A stretch of 34,425 bases of DNA from assembly GCA_900759445.1 (NCBI GenBank), contig CAAEVH010000069.1, positions 1-34,425 on the forward strand, read 5' to 3'. Positions 26,882-34,425 of this stretch are shown piece by piece. The DNA comes from an uncultured Raoultella sp. (GTDB lineage: Bacteria > Pseudomonadota > Gammaproteobacteria > Enterobacterales > Enterobacteriaceae). Numbering within the stretch: the stretch's first letter is position 1; each line of letters opens with the position of its first letter. A program made the translations under genes and the position numbers. Below the pieces are notes generated by a model. That model ran no database searches and was not told where the DNA came from. It worked only from the letters and a program-made list of their open reading frames with translations.

Positions 26882-28291
26882 ATGAAAAAATACCAGCGAC
26901 TGGCTGAGCAAATTCGCGATCAAATCGCATCTGGCGTATGGCAGCCCGGCGATCGCTTGCCATCCTTGCGCGAGCAGGTGGTCAGCAGTGGCATGAGTTT
27001 TATGACCGTCGGACATGCATATCAGTTGCTGGAAAGTCAGGGCCGGATTATCGCCCGGCCGCAGTCGGGTTACTATGTTGCCGCGCGCCCTGAACGTGAG
27101 CTGGCAGCGCCGCAGGCGCAGGTGATGCGCGATGAAGCGGTGGATATCAACACCTATATTTTTGATATGCTGCAGGCCAGCCGGGATGCGTCAGTGATGC
27201 CATTTGCCTCTGCATTCCCCGACCCGCGTCTGTTTCCCCTCCAGCAGTTGAACCGCTCGCTGGCGCAGGTCAGTAAAACCGCGACCGCCATGAGCGTGAT
27301 AGAAAACCTGCCGCCGGGAAATGCTGAGCTGCGCCATGCCATTGCCCGCCGCTATGCTCAACAGGGGATGACCATTTCACCTGATGAAATTGTCATCACT
27401 ACCGGTGCGCTGGATGCCCTCAACCTGAGCCTGCAGGCGGTTACCGAACCGGGAGACTGGGTGATTGTCGAAAATCCCTGTTTCTATGGGGCGTTGCAGG
27501 CCCTGGAGCGATTACGGCTGAAGGCGCTTTCAATTGCCACCGACGTGAAAGAGGGGATCGATCTTACCGCGCTGGAGCAAGCGTTGCAGGAGTATCCGGT
27601 AAAAGCCTGCTGGCTGATGACCAACAGCCAAAATCCGCTGGGTTTTACGCTCAGCCCAGAGAAAAAGGCGCACCTGGTCGCATTGCTGGAAAAATATCAT
27701 GTAATGCTGATAGAAGATGATGTCTACAGCGAGCTGTACTTTGGTCGCGAAAAACCACTGCCTGCCAAAGCCTGGGATCGCGCCGACAGCGTTTTGCATT
27801 GTTCATCCTTCTCGAAGTGCCTGGTGCCCGGATTTCGCGTGGGCTGGGTGGCGGCCGGGAAGCATGCTCGACGTATTCAGCGACTCCAGCTCATGAGCAC
27901 GTTATCCACCAGTTCCCCCATGCAGCTTGCGCTCGTGGATTATCTGTCAACCCGGCGCTATGACGCGCATCTGCGCCGCTTACGCCGTCAACTGGCGGAA
28001 CGCAAACAGCAGGCCTGGCAAACGTTGCTGCGTCATCTTCCGGCGGAAGTCAAAATTCACCATAACGACAGCGGCTATTTTCTGTGGCTGGAACTGCCTG
28101 AACCGCTTGATGCAGGCGTGCTCAGCACCCAGGCACTGGCGCACCATATCAGCATTGCACCGGGAAAAATGTTTTCGACCTCAGGGAGCTGGACTCGTTT
28201 TTTTCGCTTTAATACCGCATGGCACTGGGGAGAGCGTGAGGAACAGGCTGTGAAACAGCTGGGAAAATTAATTCGCGAGATGATGAAATAA
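26882..28291 (+). CDS. ydcR: MocR-type PLP-dependent transcriptional regulator YdcR
   Basis: 469 residues, one longer than E. coli YdcR as I recall it. An N-terminal GntR winged helix-turn-helix spans residues 1-75 (QIRDQIASGVWQPGDRLPSL). It is joined to a fold-type I aminotransferase-like domain (about 100-465). The PLP lysine is Lys312 in SSFSKCLVPGFR, and PLP contacts are expected in TNSQNPLGFT and IEDDVYSELYF. MocR proteins use PLP as a sensor, often for GABA or vitamin B6 metabolism. It lies directly before ydcSTUV-patD, a polyamine-to-GABA module, so regulation of that operon is plausible but unproven. Confidence 0.94.
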   Translation: MKKYQRLAEQIRDQIASGVWQPGDRLPSLREQVVSSGMSFMTVGHAYQLLESQGRIIARPQSGYYVAARPERELAAPQAQVMRDEAVDINTYIFDMLQASRDASVMPFASAFPDPRLFPLQQLNRSLAQVSKTATAMSVIENLPPGNAELRHAIARRYAQQGMTISPDEIVITTGALDALNLSLQAVTEPGDWVIVENPCFYGALQALERLRLKALSIATDVKEGIDLTALEQALQEYPVKACWLMTNSQNPLGFTLSPEKKAHLVALLEKYHVMLIEDDVYSELYFGREKPLPAKAWDRADSVLHCSSFSKCLVPGFRVGWVAAGKHARRIQRLQLMSTLSTSSPMQLALVDYLSTRRYDAHLRRLRRQLAERKQQAWQTLLRHLPAEVKIHHNDSGYFLWLELPEPLDAGVLSTQALAHHISIAPGKMFSTSGSWTRFFRFNTAWHWGEREEQAVKQLGKLIREMMK

Positions 28292-28296
28292 AACGT

Positions 28297-28338
28297 AACG
28301 CGCTATTCAATATAAAAGAATAGCGCGTTCTTATTTTC
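28297..28338 (+). terminator. ydcR terminator
   Basis: AACGCGCTATTC (28297-28308) pairs perfectly with GAATAGCGCGTT (28318-28329), followed by CTTATTTTC, just after the ydcR stop. It separates ydcR from ydcS. Confidence 0.9.
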
Positions 28339-28620
28339 GAAATAGAGAATACCTAACCCCGATGTTATTTATATCGGGTGCTACCATACAAAAAATCAAT
28401 AGTTCTTACTATTGCCACCGTTGCACCTAACTCCTTGTCTATACTCCAGAAGATTAAATCTCCCGATCAGCGTCAGTAGCGTAATGAGCGTTAGCTCACA
28501 ACCTGATTAAATTTCCTTGCGCCAGCAGGAACGCTTACAACACCCCGACTATTTTTAGGAAAGGACATATATTTACGGCAAGGCTGCCGCTCAATATTTT
28601 TTAGACAGGAGTAAGACGTT
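28330..28620 (+). promoter_or_regulatory. ydcS upstream region with stationary-phase type promoter
   Basis: CTATACT (28439-28445) matches the extended -10 of sigma-S promoters, and E. coli ydcS is known to be RpoS-dependent; no good -35 is present at standard spacing. If this is the promoter, the leader is about 170 bases. It contains the small hairpin TGAGC-GTTA-GCTCA (28485-28498), which overlaps a half-good CRP-like site ending in TCACA, and an inverted repeat TTCCT/AGGAA near 28515-28531. AGGAG lies 8-12 bases before ATG 28621. No open frame of note is seen. Confidence 0.5.
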
Positions 28621-29766
28621 ATGAGCAAGCAGTTTGCCCTCAGTAGCCTGTGCGCACTCAGTATGACACTGATGACTGCACAGGCAGCCGAACCCCCGAC
28701 ATCCTTAGATAAACCGGAAGGCCGTCTGGATATTATTGCCTGGCCGGGCTACATCGAACGTGGACAGACCGATAAACAATATGATTGGGTCTCGCAGTTT
28801 GAAAAAGAGACCGGCTGCGCGGTCAATGTTAAAACAGCGGCCACTTCTGATGAAATGGTCAGCCTGATGGCAAAAGGCGGCTACGACCTGGTTACCGCTT
28901 CCGGTGATGCCTCATTGCGTCTGATTATGGGAAAACGCGTTCAGCCGATTAATACCGCGCTGATCCCTAACTGGAAAAGCATCGATCCGCGCGTGGTAAA
29001 AGGCGAGTGGTTTAACGTTGGCGGAAAAGTTTACGGCACACCGTACCAGTGGGGGCCAAACCTGCTGATGTACAACACCAAAATTTTCCCAACGCCGCCG
29101 GATAGCTGGAACGTGGTATTTGTTGAGCAAAAACTTGGGGACGGAAAAAGCAATAAAGGGCGCGTTCAAGCCTACGATGGCCCGATCTATATTGCCGATG
29201 CTGCATTATTCGTTAAGGCGACTCAGCCGCAACTGGGCATTACCGATCCCTATCAGCTCACCGAACAACAGTATCAGGCGGTGATCAAAGTTCTGAGCGA
29301 TCAGCACGCGCTGATCCATCGCTATTGGCACGATACCACCGTACAAATGAGCGACTTCAAAAACGAAGGTGTGGTGGCGTCCAGCGCCTGGCCTTATCAG
29401 GCGAACGCCCTGAAAGGAGAAGGTCAGCCTATTGCCACGGTCTTCCCAAAAGAAGGGGTTACCGGATGGGCTGATACCACCATGCTGCACAGCGAAGCCA
29501 AACACCCGGTGTGCGCTTACAAATGGATGAACTGGTCATTAACCCCGAAAGTTCAGGGCGACGTCGCAGCCTGGTTTGGTTCTCTGCCAGTCGTGCCTGA
29601 AGGTTGTAAAGCCAGCCCGCTGCTGGGTGAAAAGGGCTGTGAAACCAACGGCTATAGCTACTTTGACAAAATTGCCTTCTGGAAAACGCCGATCGCAGAA
29701 GGTGGCAAATTCGTTCCTTACAGTCGCTGGACGCAGGATTACATCGCCATTATGGGCGGTCGTTAA
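28621..29766 (+). CDS. ydcS: Periplasmic polyamine-type substrate-binding protein YdcS
   Basis: 381 residues, the E. coli YdcS length. A signal peptide ends near residue 23 (LMTAQAA|EPP), followed by a type 2 periplasmic binding-protein fold. Ligand-site stretches typical of PotD/PotF relatives include IIAWPGYIERG, DLVTASGDASLRL, YGTPYQWGPNLLMYN and GWADTTML. It delivers substrate, probably putrescine or another polyamine, to the YdcTUV transporter. The E. coli protein is also reported to have polyhydroxybutyrate synthase activity. It is first in the operon, with 16 bases to ydcT. Confidence 0.95.
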   Translation: MSKQFALSSLCALSMTLMTAQAAEPPTSLDKPEGRLDIIAWPGYIERGQTDKQYDWVSQFEKETGCAVNVKTAATSDEMVSLMAKGGYDLVTASGDASLRLIMGKRVQPINTALIPNWKSIDPRVVKGEWFNVGGKVYGTPYQWGPNLLMYNTKIFPTPPDSWNVVFVEQKLGDGKSNKGRVQAYDGPIYIADAALFVKATQPQLGITDPYQLTEQQYQAVIKVLSDQHALIHRYWHDTTVQMSDFKNEGVVASSAWPYQANALKGEGQPIATVFPKEGVTGWADTTMLHSEAKHPVCAYKWMNWSLTPKVQGDVAAWFGSLPVVPEGCKASPLLGEKGCETNGYSYFDKIAFWKTPIAEGGKFVPYSRWTQDYIAIMGGR

Positions 29767-29782
29767 TTCCGCTGGGGGTTTT

Positions 29783-30799
29783 ATGACGTACGCAGTGGAG
29801 TTTCATAACGTCTCGCGTCTGTACGGGGATGTTCGTGCAGTTGATGGGGTGAGTATTGCGATTAACGACGGTGAGTTTTTCTCTATGCTGGGGCCATCCG
29901 GCTCCGGCAAGACCACTTGTCTGCGCCTTATTGCAGGGTTTGAGCAACTGTCAGGCGGCGCAATCACCATTTTTGGTAAGCAGGCCAGCGAATTGCCGCC
30001 CTGGGAACGGGACGTCAATACGGTATTTCAGGATTATGCGCTATTCCCGCATATGTCGATTCTCGACAATGTCGCCTACGGGCTAATGGTCAAAGGTATT
30101 GATAAAAAACAGCGTCACGCCAAAGCACGTGAAGCGCTGGATAAGGTTGCGCTCGGTTTTGTTTATGAACGCAAACCATCGCAACTCTCCGGTGGTCAGC
30201 GGCAACGCGTGGCGATTGCCCGCGCGCTGGTCAATGAACCGCGCGTCCTGCTGTTGGATGAACCGCTCGGGGCATTGGATCTTAAGCTGCGTGAGCAGAT
30301 GCAGCTGGAACTGAAAAAGTTACAGCAATCCCTGGGTATCACCTTCATTTTTGTCACCCACGATCAGGGTGAAGCCCTGTCGATGTCCGATCGTGTGGCG
30401 GTGTTTAATAATGGTCGCATCGAACAGGTGGATTCTCCGCGTGAACTGTACATGCGTCCGCGCACACCGTTTGTGGCAAGTTTCGTCGGGACGTCAAATG
30501 TTTTTGATGAAACGATGTCAGCGAACGTTTGCGGGCTACAGGGTATGTTTTCCCTGCGTCCGGAACACATTCGCTTGAATGATACCAGTGGCGAAGTCCA
30601 GGCCCGGGGGGTTATCCAGGCGGTGCAGTACCAGGGCGCGGCGACACGTTTTGAGCTGAAACTTGTTGGCGGTGAAAAATTGCTGGTTAGCCAGGCGAAC
30701 CTGACGGGAGAAATGCTGCCAACAACGCTGTCGCCGGGTCAACAGGTGATGGCATCGTGGTCACGCGACGTGATGGTACCGCTGGTTGAGGAGAGGTGA
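29783..30799 (+). CDS. ydcT: ABC transporter ATP-binding protein YdcT
   Basis: 338 residues from ATG 29783. The much longer open frame from 29576 runs back through ydcS and is a shadow. Walker A is GPSGSGKTT, the Q-loop is in VFQDYALFPH, the ABC signature is LSGGQRQRVAIARAL, Walker B is LLLDEPLGALD, and the switch histidine is in FVTHDQGEA. A C-terminal TOBE/OB-like domain is typical of the PotA/MalK branch. It energises import through YdcUV. The stop codon is immediately followed by the first ydcU ATG. Confidence 0.96.
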   Translation: MTYAVEFHNVSRLYGDVRAVDGVSIAINDGEFFSMLGPSGSGKTTCLRLIAGFEQLSGGAITIFGKQASELPPWERDVNTVFQDYALFPHMSILDNVAYGLMVKGIDKKQRHAKAREALDKVALGFVYERKPSQLSGGQRQRVAIARALVNEPRVLLLDEPLGALDLKLREQMQLELKKLQQSLGITFIFVTHDQGEALSMSDRVAVFNNGRIEQVDSPRELYMRPRTPFVASFVGTSNVFDETMSANVCGLQGMFSLRPEHIRLNDTSGEVQARGVIQAVQYQGAATRFELKLVGGEKLLVSQANLTGEMLPTTLSPGQQVMASWSRDVMVPLVEER

Positions 30800-31744
30800 A
30801 TGGCTATGAATGTCTTACATTCGCCTCCACAGTCGACAGGTCTGAACCGGATCTCAGGGTTCTTCTGGCGTAATCCAGGTCTGGGGCTGTTTTTGCTGCT
30901 CCTCGGACCGCTGATGTGGTTTGGGATCGTCTACTTCGGCTCATTACTGACGCTGTTATGGCAAGGTTTTTATACCTTCGATGATTTCACCATGTCGGTC
31001 ACGCCCGACCTGACGCTGGCGAATTTGCAGGCGCTGTTTAATCCCGCCAACTACGACATCATTTTGCGTACCCTGACGATGGCGGTGGCGGTCACCATTG
31101 CCAGCGCGATTCTGGCGTTTCCGATGGCGTGGTATATGGCGCGATATACCAGTGGCAAAATGAAAGCCTTTTTTTACATTGCTGTGATGTTGCCGATGTG
31201 GGCCAGCTACATTGTTAAAGCCTACGCATGGACGTTACTGTTGGCTAAAGACGGGGTGGCGCAGTGGTTTTTAACTCATCTGGGACTGGAGCCTCTGCTG
31301 CTTTCGTTCCTGACGCTGCCTGCGGTCGGCGGCAATACGTTGTCGACTTCAGGGTTAGGGCGTTTTCTGGTGTTCGTCTACATCTGGCTGCCGTTTATGA
31401 TCCTGCCGGTACAGGCCGCGCTGGAGAGACTTCCGCCTTCGCTCTTACAGGCCTCCGCTGATTTGGGCGCTCGTCCGCATCAGACTTTCCGCTATGTGGT
31501 CCTGCCACTGGCGATACCCGGTATCGCGGCAGGGTCGATCTTTACCTTCTCTCTGACGTTGGGCGATTTTATCGTGCCGCAACTGGTGGGGCCGCCAGGC
31601 TATTTCATCGGCAATATGGTGTATTCGCAACAAGGGGCGATCGGCAATATGCCGATGGCGGCGGCATTTACTCTGGTGCCGATTGTGTTAATCGCACTGT
31701 ATCTGGCGTTCGTGAAGCGTCTGGGAGCTTTCGATGCACTCTGA
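30800..31744 (+). CDS. ydcU: ABC transporter permease YdcU
   Basis: 314 residues with about six membrane helices, homologous to the PotB/PotH permeases. The ATPase-contact EAA-type motif lies in [20 protein letters not shown], followed by [13 protein letters not shown]. Two starts are possible: ATG 30800, directly after the ydcT stop, and ATG 30806 (MNVLHS). GGAGAGG (30790-30796) is spaced better for the second. I kept the first because it agrees with the E. coli annotation. The 3' end overlaps ydcV by 11 bases, so the two permeases are coupled. Confidence 0.95.
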   Translation: MAMNVLHSPPQSTGLNRISGFFWRNPGLGLFLLLLGPLMWFGIVYFGSLLTLLWQGFYTFDDFTMSVTPDLTLANLQALFNPANYDIILRTLTMAVAVTIASAILAFPMAWYMARYTSGKMKAFFYIAVMLPMWASYIVKAYAWTLLLAKDGVAQWFLTHLGLEPLLLSFLTLPAVGGNTLSTSGLGRFLVFVYIWLPFMILPVQAALERLPPSLLQASADLGARPHQTFRYVVLPLAIPGIAAGSIFTFSLTLGDFIVPQLVGPPGYFIGNMVYSQQGAIGNMPMAAAFTLVPIVLIALYLAFVKRLGAFDAL

Positions 31745-32540
31745 ACGCGCGCCCTGGTTACTCAAACTGGCGGCATGGGGCGGGGTTATTTTCCTGCACT
31801 TTCCCATCCTCATCATCGCCACCTATGCTTTTAATACTGAGGAGGCTGCTTTTAGTTTTCCACCGCAGGGGTTAACGCTGAAGTGGTTTAGCGTTGCGGC
31901 GCAACGTAGCGATATTCTGGAATCGGTGACGTTGTCACTTAAAATCGCTGCGTTGTCGACGGCCATTGCTCTCGTTCTGGGGACGCTGGCCGCTGCCGCA
32001 CTGTGGCGCAGGGACTTTTTTGGTAAAAGCGCAATATCGCTGTTGCTGCTGTTGCCGATCGCGCTGCCGGGGATTATTACCGGTCTGGCGCTACTGACGG
32101 CGTTTAAAACTATCAACCTGGAACCCGGTTTTCTCACCATCGTGGTCGGCCATGCGACGTTTTGCGTGGTGGTGGTATTTAACAACGTCGTGGCGCGTTT
32201 TCGCCGTACCTCATGGAGTCTGGTTGAAGCGTCTATGGATCTTGGCGCCAACGGCTGGCAAACCTTTCGTTATGTCGTGCTGCCAAACCTGGCATCGGCA
32301 CTGCTGGCGGGAGGGATGCTGGCGTTTGCTTTGTCGTTTGATGAAATCATCGTGACAACGTTCACCGCCGGACATGAAAGAACACTTCCTTTGTGGCTGC
32401 TCAATCAACTGGGTCGACCACGAGATGTGCCTGTCACCAACGTTGTGGCATTGCTGGTAATGCTGGTGACAACACTGCCAATTTTAGGGGCCTGGTGGCT
32501 AACGCGTGAAGGCGACACTCTCGCCGGAAACGGTAAATAA
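31734..32540 (+). CDS. ydcV: ABC transporter permease YdcV
   Basis: 268 residues, a PotC/PotI-type permease with about six membrane helices that pairs with YdcU. The EAA-type loop is [20 protein letters not shown], followed by [20 protein letters not shown]. It starts within the last codons of ydcU (ATG overlapping GATGCACTCTGA). The C terminus ([10 protein letters not shown]) is a few residues longer than I recall for E. coli. It is followed by patD after 21 bases. Confidence 0.95.
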   Translation: MHSERAPWLLKLAAWGGVIFLHFPILIIATYAFNTEEAAFSFPPQGLTLKWFSVAAQRSDILESVTLSLKIAALSTAIALVLGTLAAAALWRRDFFGKSAISLLLLLPIALPGIITGLALLTAFKTINLEPGFLTIVVGHATFCVVVVFNNVVARFRRTSWSLVEASMDLGANGWQTFRYVVLPNLASALLAGGMLAFALSFDEIIVTTFTAGHERTLPLWLLNQLGRPRDVPVTNVVALLVMLVTTLPILGAWWLTREGDTLAGNGK

Positions 32541-32561
32541 ACGACGATATGGGAAATTGCT

Positions 32562-33989
32562 ATGCAACATCAATTACTGATTAATGGCGAGCTGGTCAAC
32601 GGTGAAGGTGAAAAGCAGCCAGTCTATAACCCTGCCACTGGAGAACGCATTCTGGAGATTGCCGAGGCGTCAGCCGGGCAGGTTGATGCGGCGGTACGTG
32701 CAGCAGACAGCGCATTTGCCACCTGGGGACAAACCACACCGAAAGTCCGTTCCGAACTGCTGCTGAAACTGGCGGATGCTATCGCCGATAACGCGCAAAC
32801 CTTCGCTGAGCTGGAATCGCTTAACTGTGGTAAGCCGCTGCACTGTGTCCTTAACGATGAAATTCCGGCAATCGTCGACGTTTTCCGCTTCTTCGCCGGG
32901 GCAGCTCGTACCCTGCAAGGACAGGCGGCCGGAGAGTATCTGGAAGGGCATACGTCGATGATTCGTCGGGATCCGCTGGGCGTGGTGGCCTCTATCGCGC
33001 CGTGGAACTACCCGCTGATGATGGCGGCGTGGAAGCTGGCACCGGCGCTGGCGGCGGGTAACTGTGTGGTGATTAAACCGTCAGAAATTACCCCGCTAAC
33101 GGCACTTAAACTGGCTGAATTTGCCAAAGATATTTATCCGCCTGGCGTTATCAACGTGCTTTTTGGCCGTGGCAAAACGGTGGGTGACCCGCTGACCGGT
33201 CATGAAAAAGTCCGGATGGTTTCCCTGACCGGCTCCATTGCGACCGGTGAACACATTATCCAGCACACCGCGCCTTCGATTAAGCGCACACATATGGAGC
33301 TGGGCGGCAAAGCCCCGGTCATCATTTTTGATGATGCCGATCTGGATGCGGTGGTGAGCGGCGTGCGAACCTTTGGGTATTACAACGCCGGACAAGACTG
33401 TACCGCCGCTTGTCGAATCTATGCCCAGAAAGGCATTTATGACGCGTTGGTTGAGAAACTGGGGGCCGCGGTTGCCAGCCTGAAAATCGGTGCACCGAAT
33501 GACGAATCGACGGAGCTGGGGCCGGTAAGCTCGCAGGCGCACCTCGATCGCGTGACTAAAGCGGTCGATGAAGCCAAAGCACTGGGGCATATCAAAGTCA
33601 TCACCGGTGGTAAAAAAGTGGACGGCGCAGGCTACTACTTTGCTCCGACGCTGTTGGCCGGGGCGAAGCAGGAAGATGCTATCGTGCAGCGGGAAGTTTT
33701 CGGTCCGGTGGTCAGCGTCACCGTATTTGAGGATGAAGATCAGGTTCTGGCGTGGGCTAACGATTCGAAATACGGCCTGGCATCCTCCGTCTGGACTCGG
33801 GATGTGGGGCGCGCGCATCGATTTAGCGCTCGCCTGCAGTATGGTTGCACCTGGGTCAATACCCACTTCACGCTGGTCAGCGAGATGCCGCACGGCGGAC
33901 AAAAACAGTCTGGTTATGGCAAGGATATGTCGGTTTACGGGCTGGAAGATTACACGATTGTTCGCCATGTCATGATCAAGCATGAGTAA
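32562..33989 (+). CDS. patD: Gamma-aminobutyraldehyde dehydrogenase PatD
   Basis: Oxidises 4-aminobutanal, made from putrescine by the aminotransferase PatA, to GABA with NAD+. The 475 residues show the aldehyde dehydrogenase plan: a cofactor-binding part with [22 protein letters not shown] and the [10 protein letters not shown] glycine turn, general base Glu246 in MELGGKAP, and catalytic Cys280 in [18 protein letters not shown] lies in the C-terminal half. Formerly YdcW or Prr. It is the last gene of ydcSTUV-patD, which links polyamine import to the first oxidation steps. No clear intrinsic terminator follows. Confidence 0.96.
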   Translation: MQHQLLINGELVNGEGEKQPVYNPATGERILEIAEASAGQVDAAVRAADSAFATWGQTTPKVRSELLLKLADAIADNAQTFAELESLNCGKPLHCVLNDEIPAIVDVFRFFAGAARTLQGQAAGEYLEGHTSMIRRDPLGVVASIAPWNYPLMMAAWKLAPALAAGNCVVIKPSEITPLTALKLAEFAKDIYPPGVINVLFGRGKTVGDPLTGHEKVRMVSLTGSIATGEHIIQHTAPSIKRTHMELGGKAPVIIFDDADLDAVVSGVRTFGYYNAGQDCTAACRIYAQKGIYDALVEKLGAAVASLKIGAPNDESTELGPVSSQAHLDRVTKAVDEAKALGHIKVITGGKKVDGAGYYFAPTLLAGAKQEDAIVQREVFGPVVSVTVFEDEDQVLAWANDSKYGLASSVWTRDVGRAHRFSARLQYGCTWVNTHFTLVSEMPHGGQKQSGYGKDMSVYGLEDYTIVRHVMIKHE

Positions 33990-34425
33990 TATCTGAAGCG
34001 CGAGCAATAAATGCGGCACGGATAGCTAAATACTGGCAAACGTGTGTCTATATTATTCGCGCCACTGGCCTCGTCGCCATCGGACGGCGGTAAGTTGGAA
34101 ATATCCGCGAGGTCAGGCTATTAATACAACAAAGCCCCGGCTTAATGTCGTAATGCTTGTCAATTAAGCATTACGGCGAACATGTGATTTCGGCTCAGTG
34201 TTCCGTTCACCTCAGCGATATCAATTCTCTGAGGCTCAGACACCCGTGAACGTGCAAAGGAGGCTCACCGCACCGCCGCCTCCCTGCGGGCAGACCCGGT
34301 CAGCTTCAACGCTTCATCGATTTTCAGCCTGAACGGGGTCATCGCTGCAACGCACTGACTTCCAGTTAACTCTGTTTTGCTGTTCAGATAAAAAACGCAG
34401 GTGGTCAGGTGTGGGCTGGTCCGGC
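33990..34425. other. Non-coding right end with three consecutive stem-loops
   Basis: 436 bases without a convincing gene. Structures in order: CGTAATGCTT (34149-34158) with AAGCATTACG (34166-34175); a nested hairpin CGTTCAC+CTCAG (34204-34215) with CTGAG (34229-34233) and GTGAACG (34246-34252); and GGAGGC (34259-34264) with GCCTCC (34278-34283). A 25-codon minus-strand frame (MTPFRLKIDEALKL...) and a plus-strand frame without a start (DTRERAKEAHRTAASL) are too short or incomplete to call. It could be a structured RNA, a decayed element or the edge of an accessory region beyond the window. Confidence 0.4.

Noticed and set aside
33096..34019. 307-codon minus-strand frame opposite patD
   Set aside because: It lies wholly opposite the intact aldehyde dehydrogenase gene and has no domain features; it is a shadow of codon bias.

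Overview
The window is chromosomal DNA of a member of the Enterobacteriaceae, most likely a Citrobacter of the freundii/braakii group. From memory and without a search, gene content and order from trg to patD match the E. coli trg-ydcI-ydcJ-opgD-ydcH-rimL-ydcK-tehAB-ydcL-ydcO-sutR-rlhA-yncJ-hicAB-ydcR-ydcSTUV-patD segment. The phytase at 2204-3505 reads almost exactly like the known Citrobacter braakii phytase.

Layout. 1-1925: a LexA-controlled umuDC operon for error-prone DNA polymerase V. 1926-3844: an AT-rich stretch with the secreted phytase appA, its terminator, and a degenerate-looking tail. 3845-5271: frmRA, a formaldehyde-sensing repressor and glutathione-dependent formaldehyde dehydrogenase, without frmB. 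5441-7129: the ribose/galactose chemoreceptor gene trg behind a flagellar-type (sigma-28) promoter. Its protein carries a C-terminal NWETF tail that I do not recall in E. coli Trg. 7175-12936: ydcI (LysR regulator), a family II pyrophosphatase gene, ydcJ, opgD and ydcH. 13039-17097: rimL, ydcK, tehAB and ydcL. 17133-19095: an inserted divergent pair (EamA-type permease and AraC-type regulator). 19078-23161: ydcO, sutR, rlhA and yncJ. 23351-25889: an inserted cyanide-insensitive-type cytochrome bd oxidase operon (cioA-cioB plus a 41-residue DUF2474 subunit). 26153-28291: the hicAB toxin-antitoxin pair and the MocR-type regulator ydcR. 28621-33989: the ydcSTUV-patD operon for polyamine-type ABC uptake and gamma-aminobutyraldehyde oxidation. 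33990-34425: no credible gene, but three consecutive stem-loops.

The genes form several independent modules: stress and detoxification (umuDC, frmRA, tehAB, hicAB), nutrient capture (appA, trg, ydcSTUV-patD, ydcO), envelope and respiration (opgD, ydcL, yncJ, cioAB) and ribosome or RNA modification (rimL, rlhA). Compared with the E. coli backbone, the accessory pieces appear to be umuDC-appA-frmRA, the pyrophosphatase gene, the EamA/AraC pair and the cio operon. I see no transposase, integrase, tRNA, rRNA or CRISPR array, and no convincing novel defence system. The most interesting points are the NWETF-tailed Trg, paired SutR-like operators, a half-site shared by the hicAB and ydcR control regions, and the structured non-coding right end.
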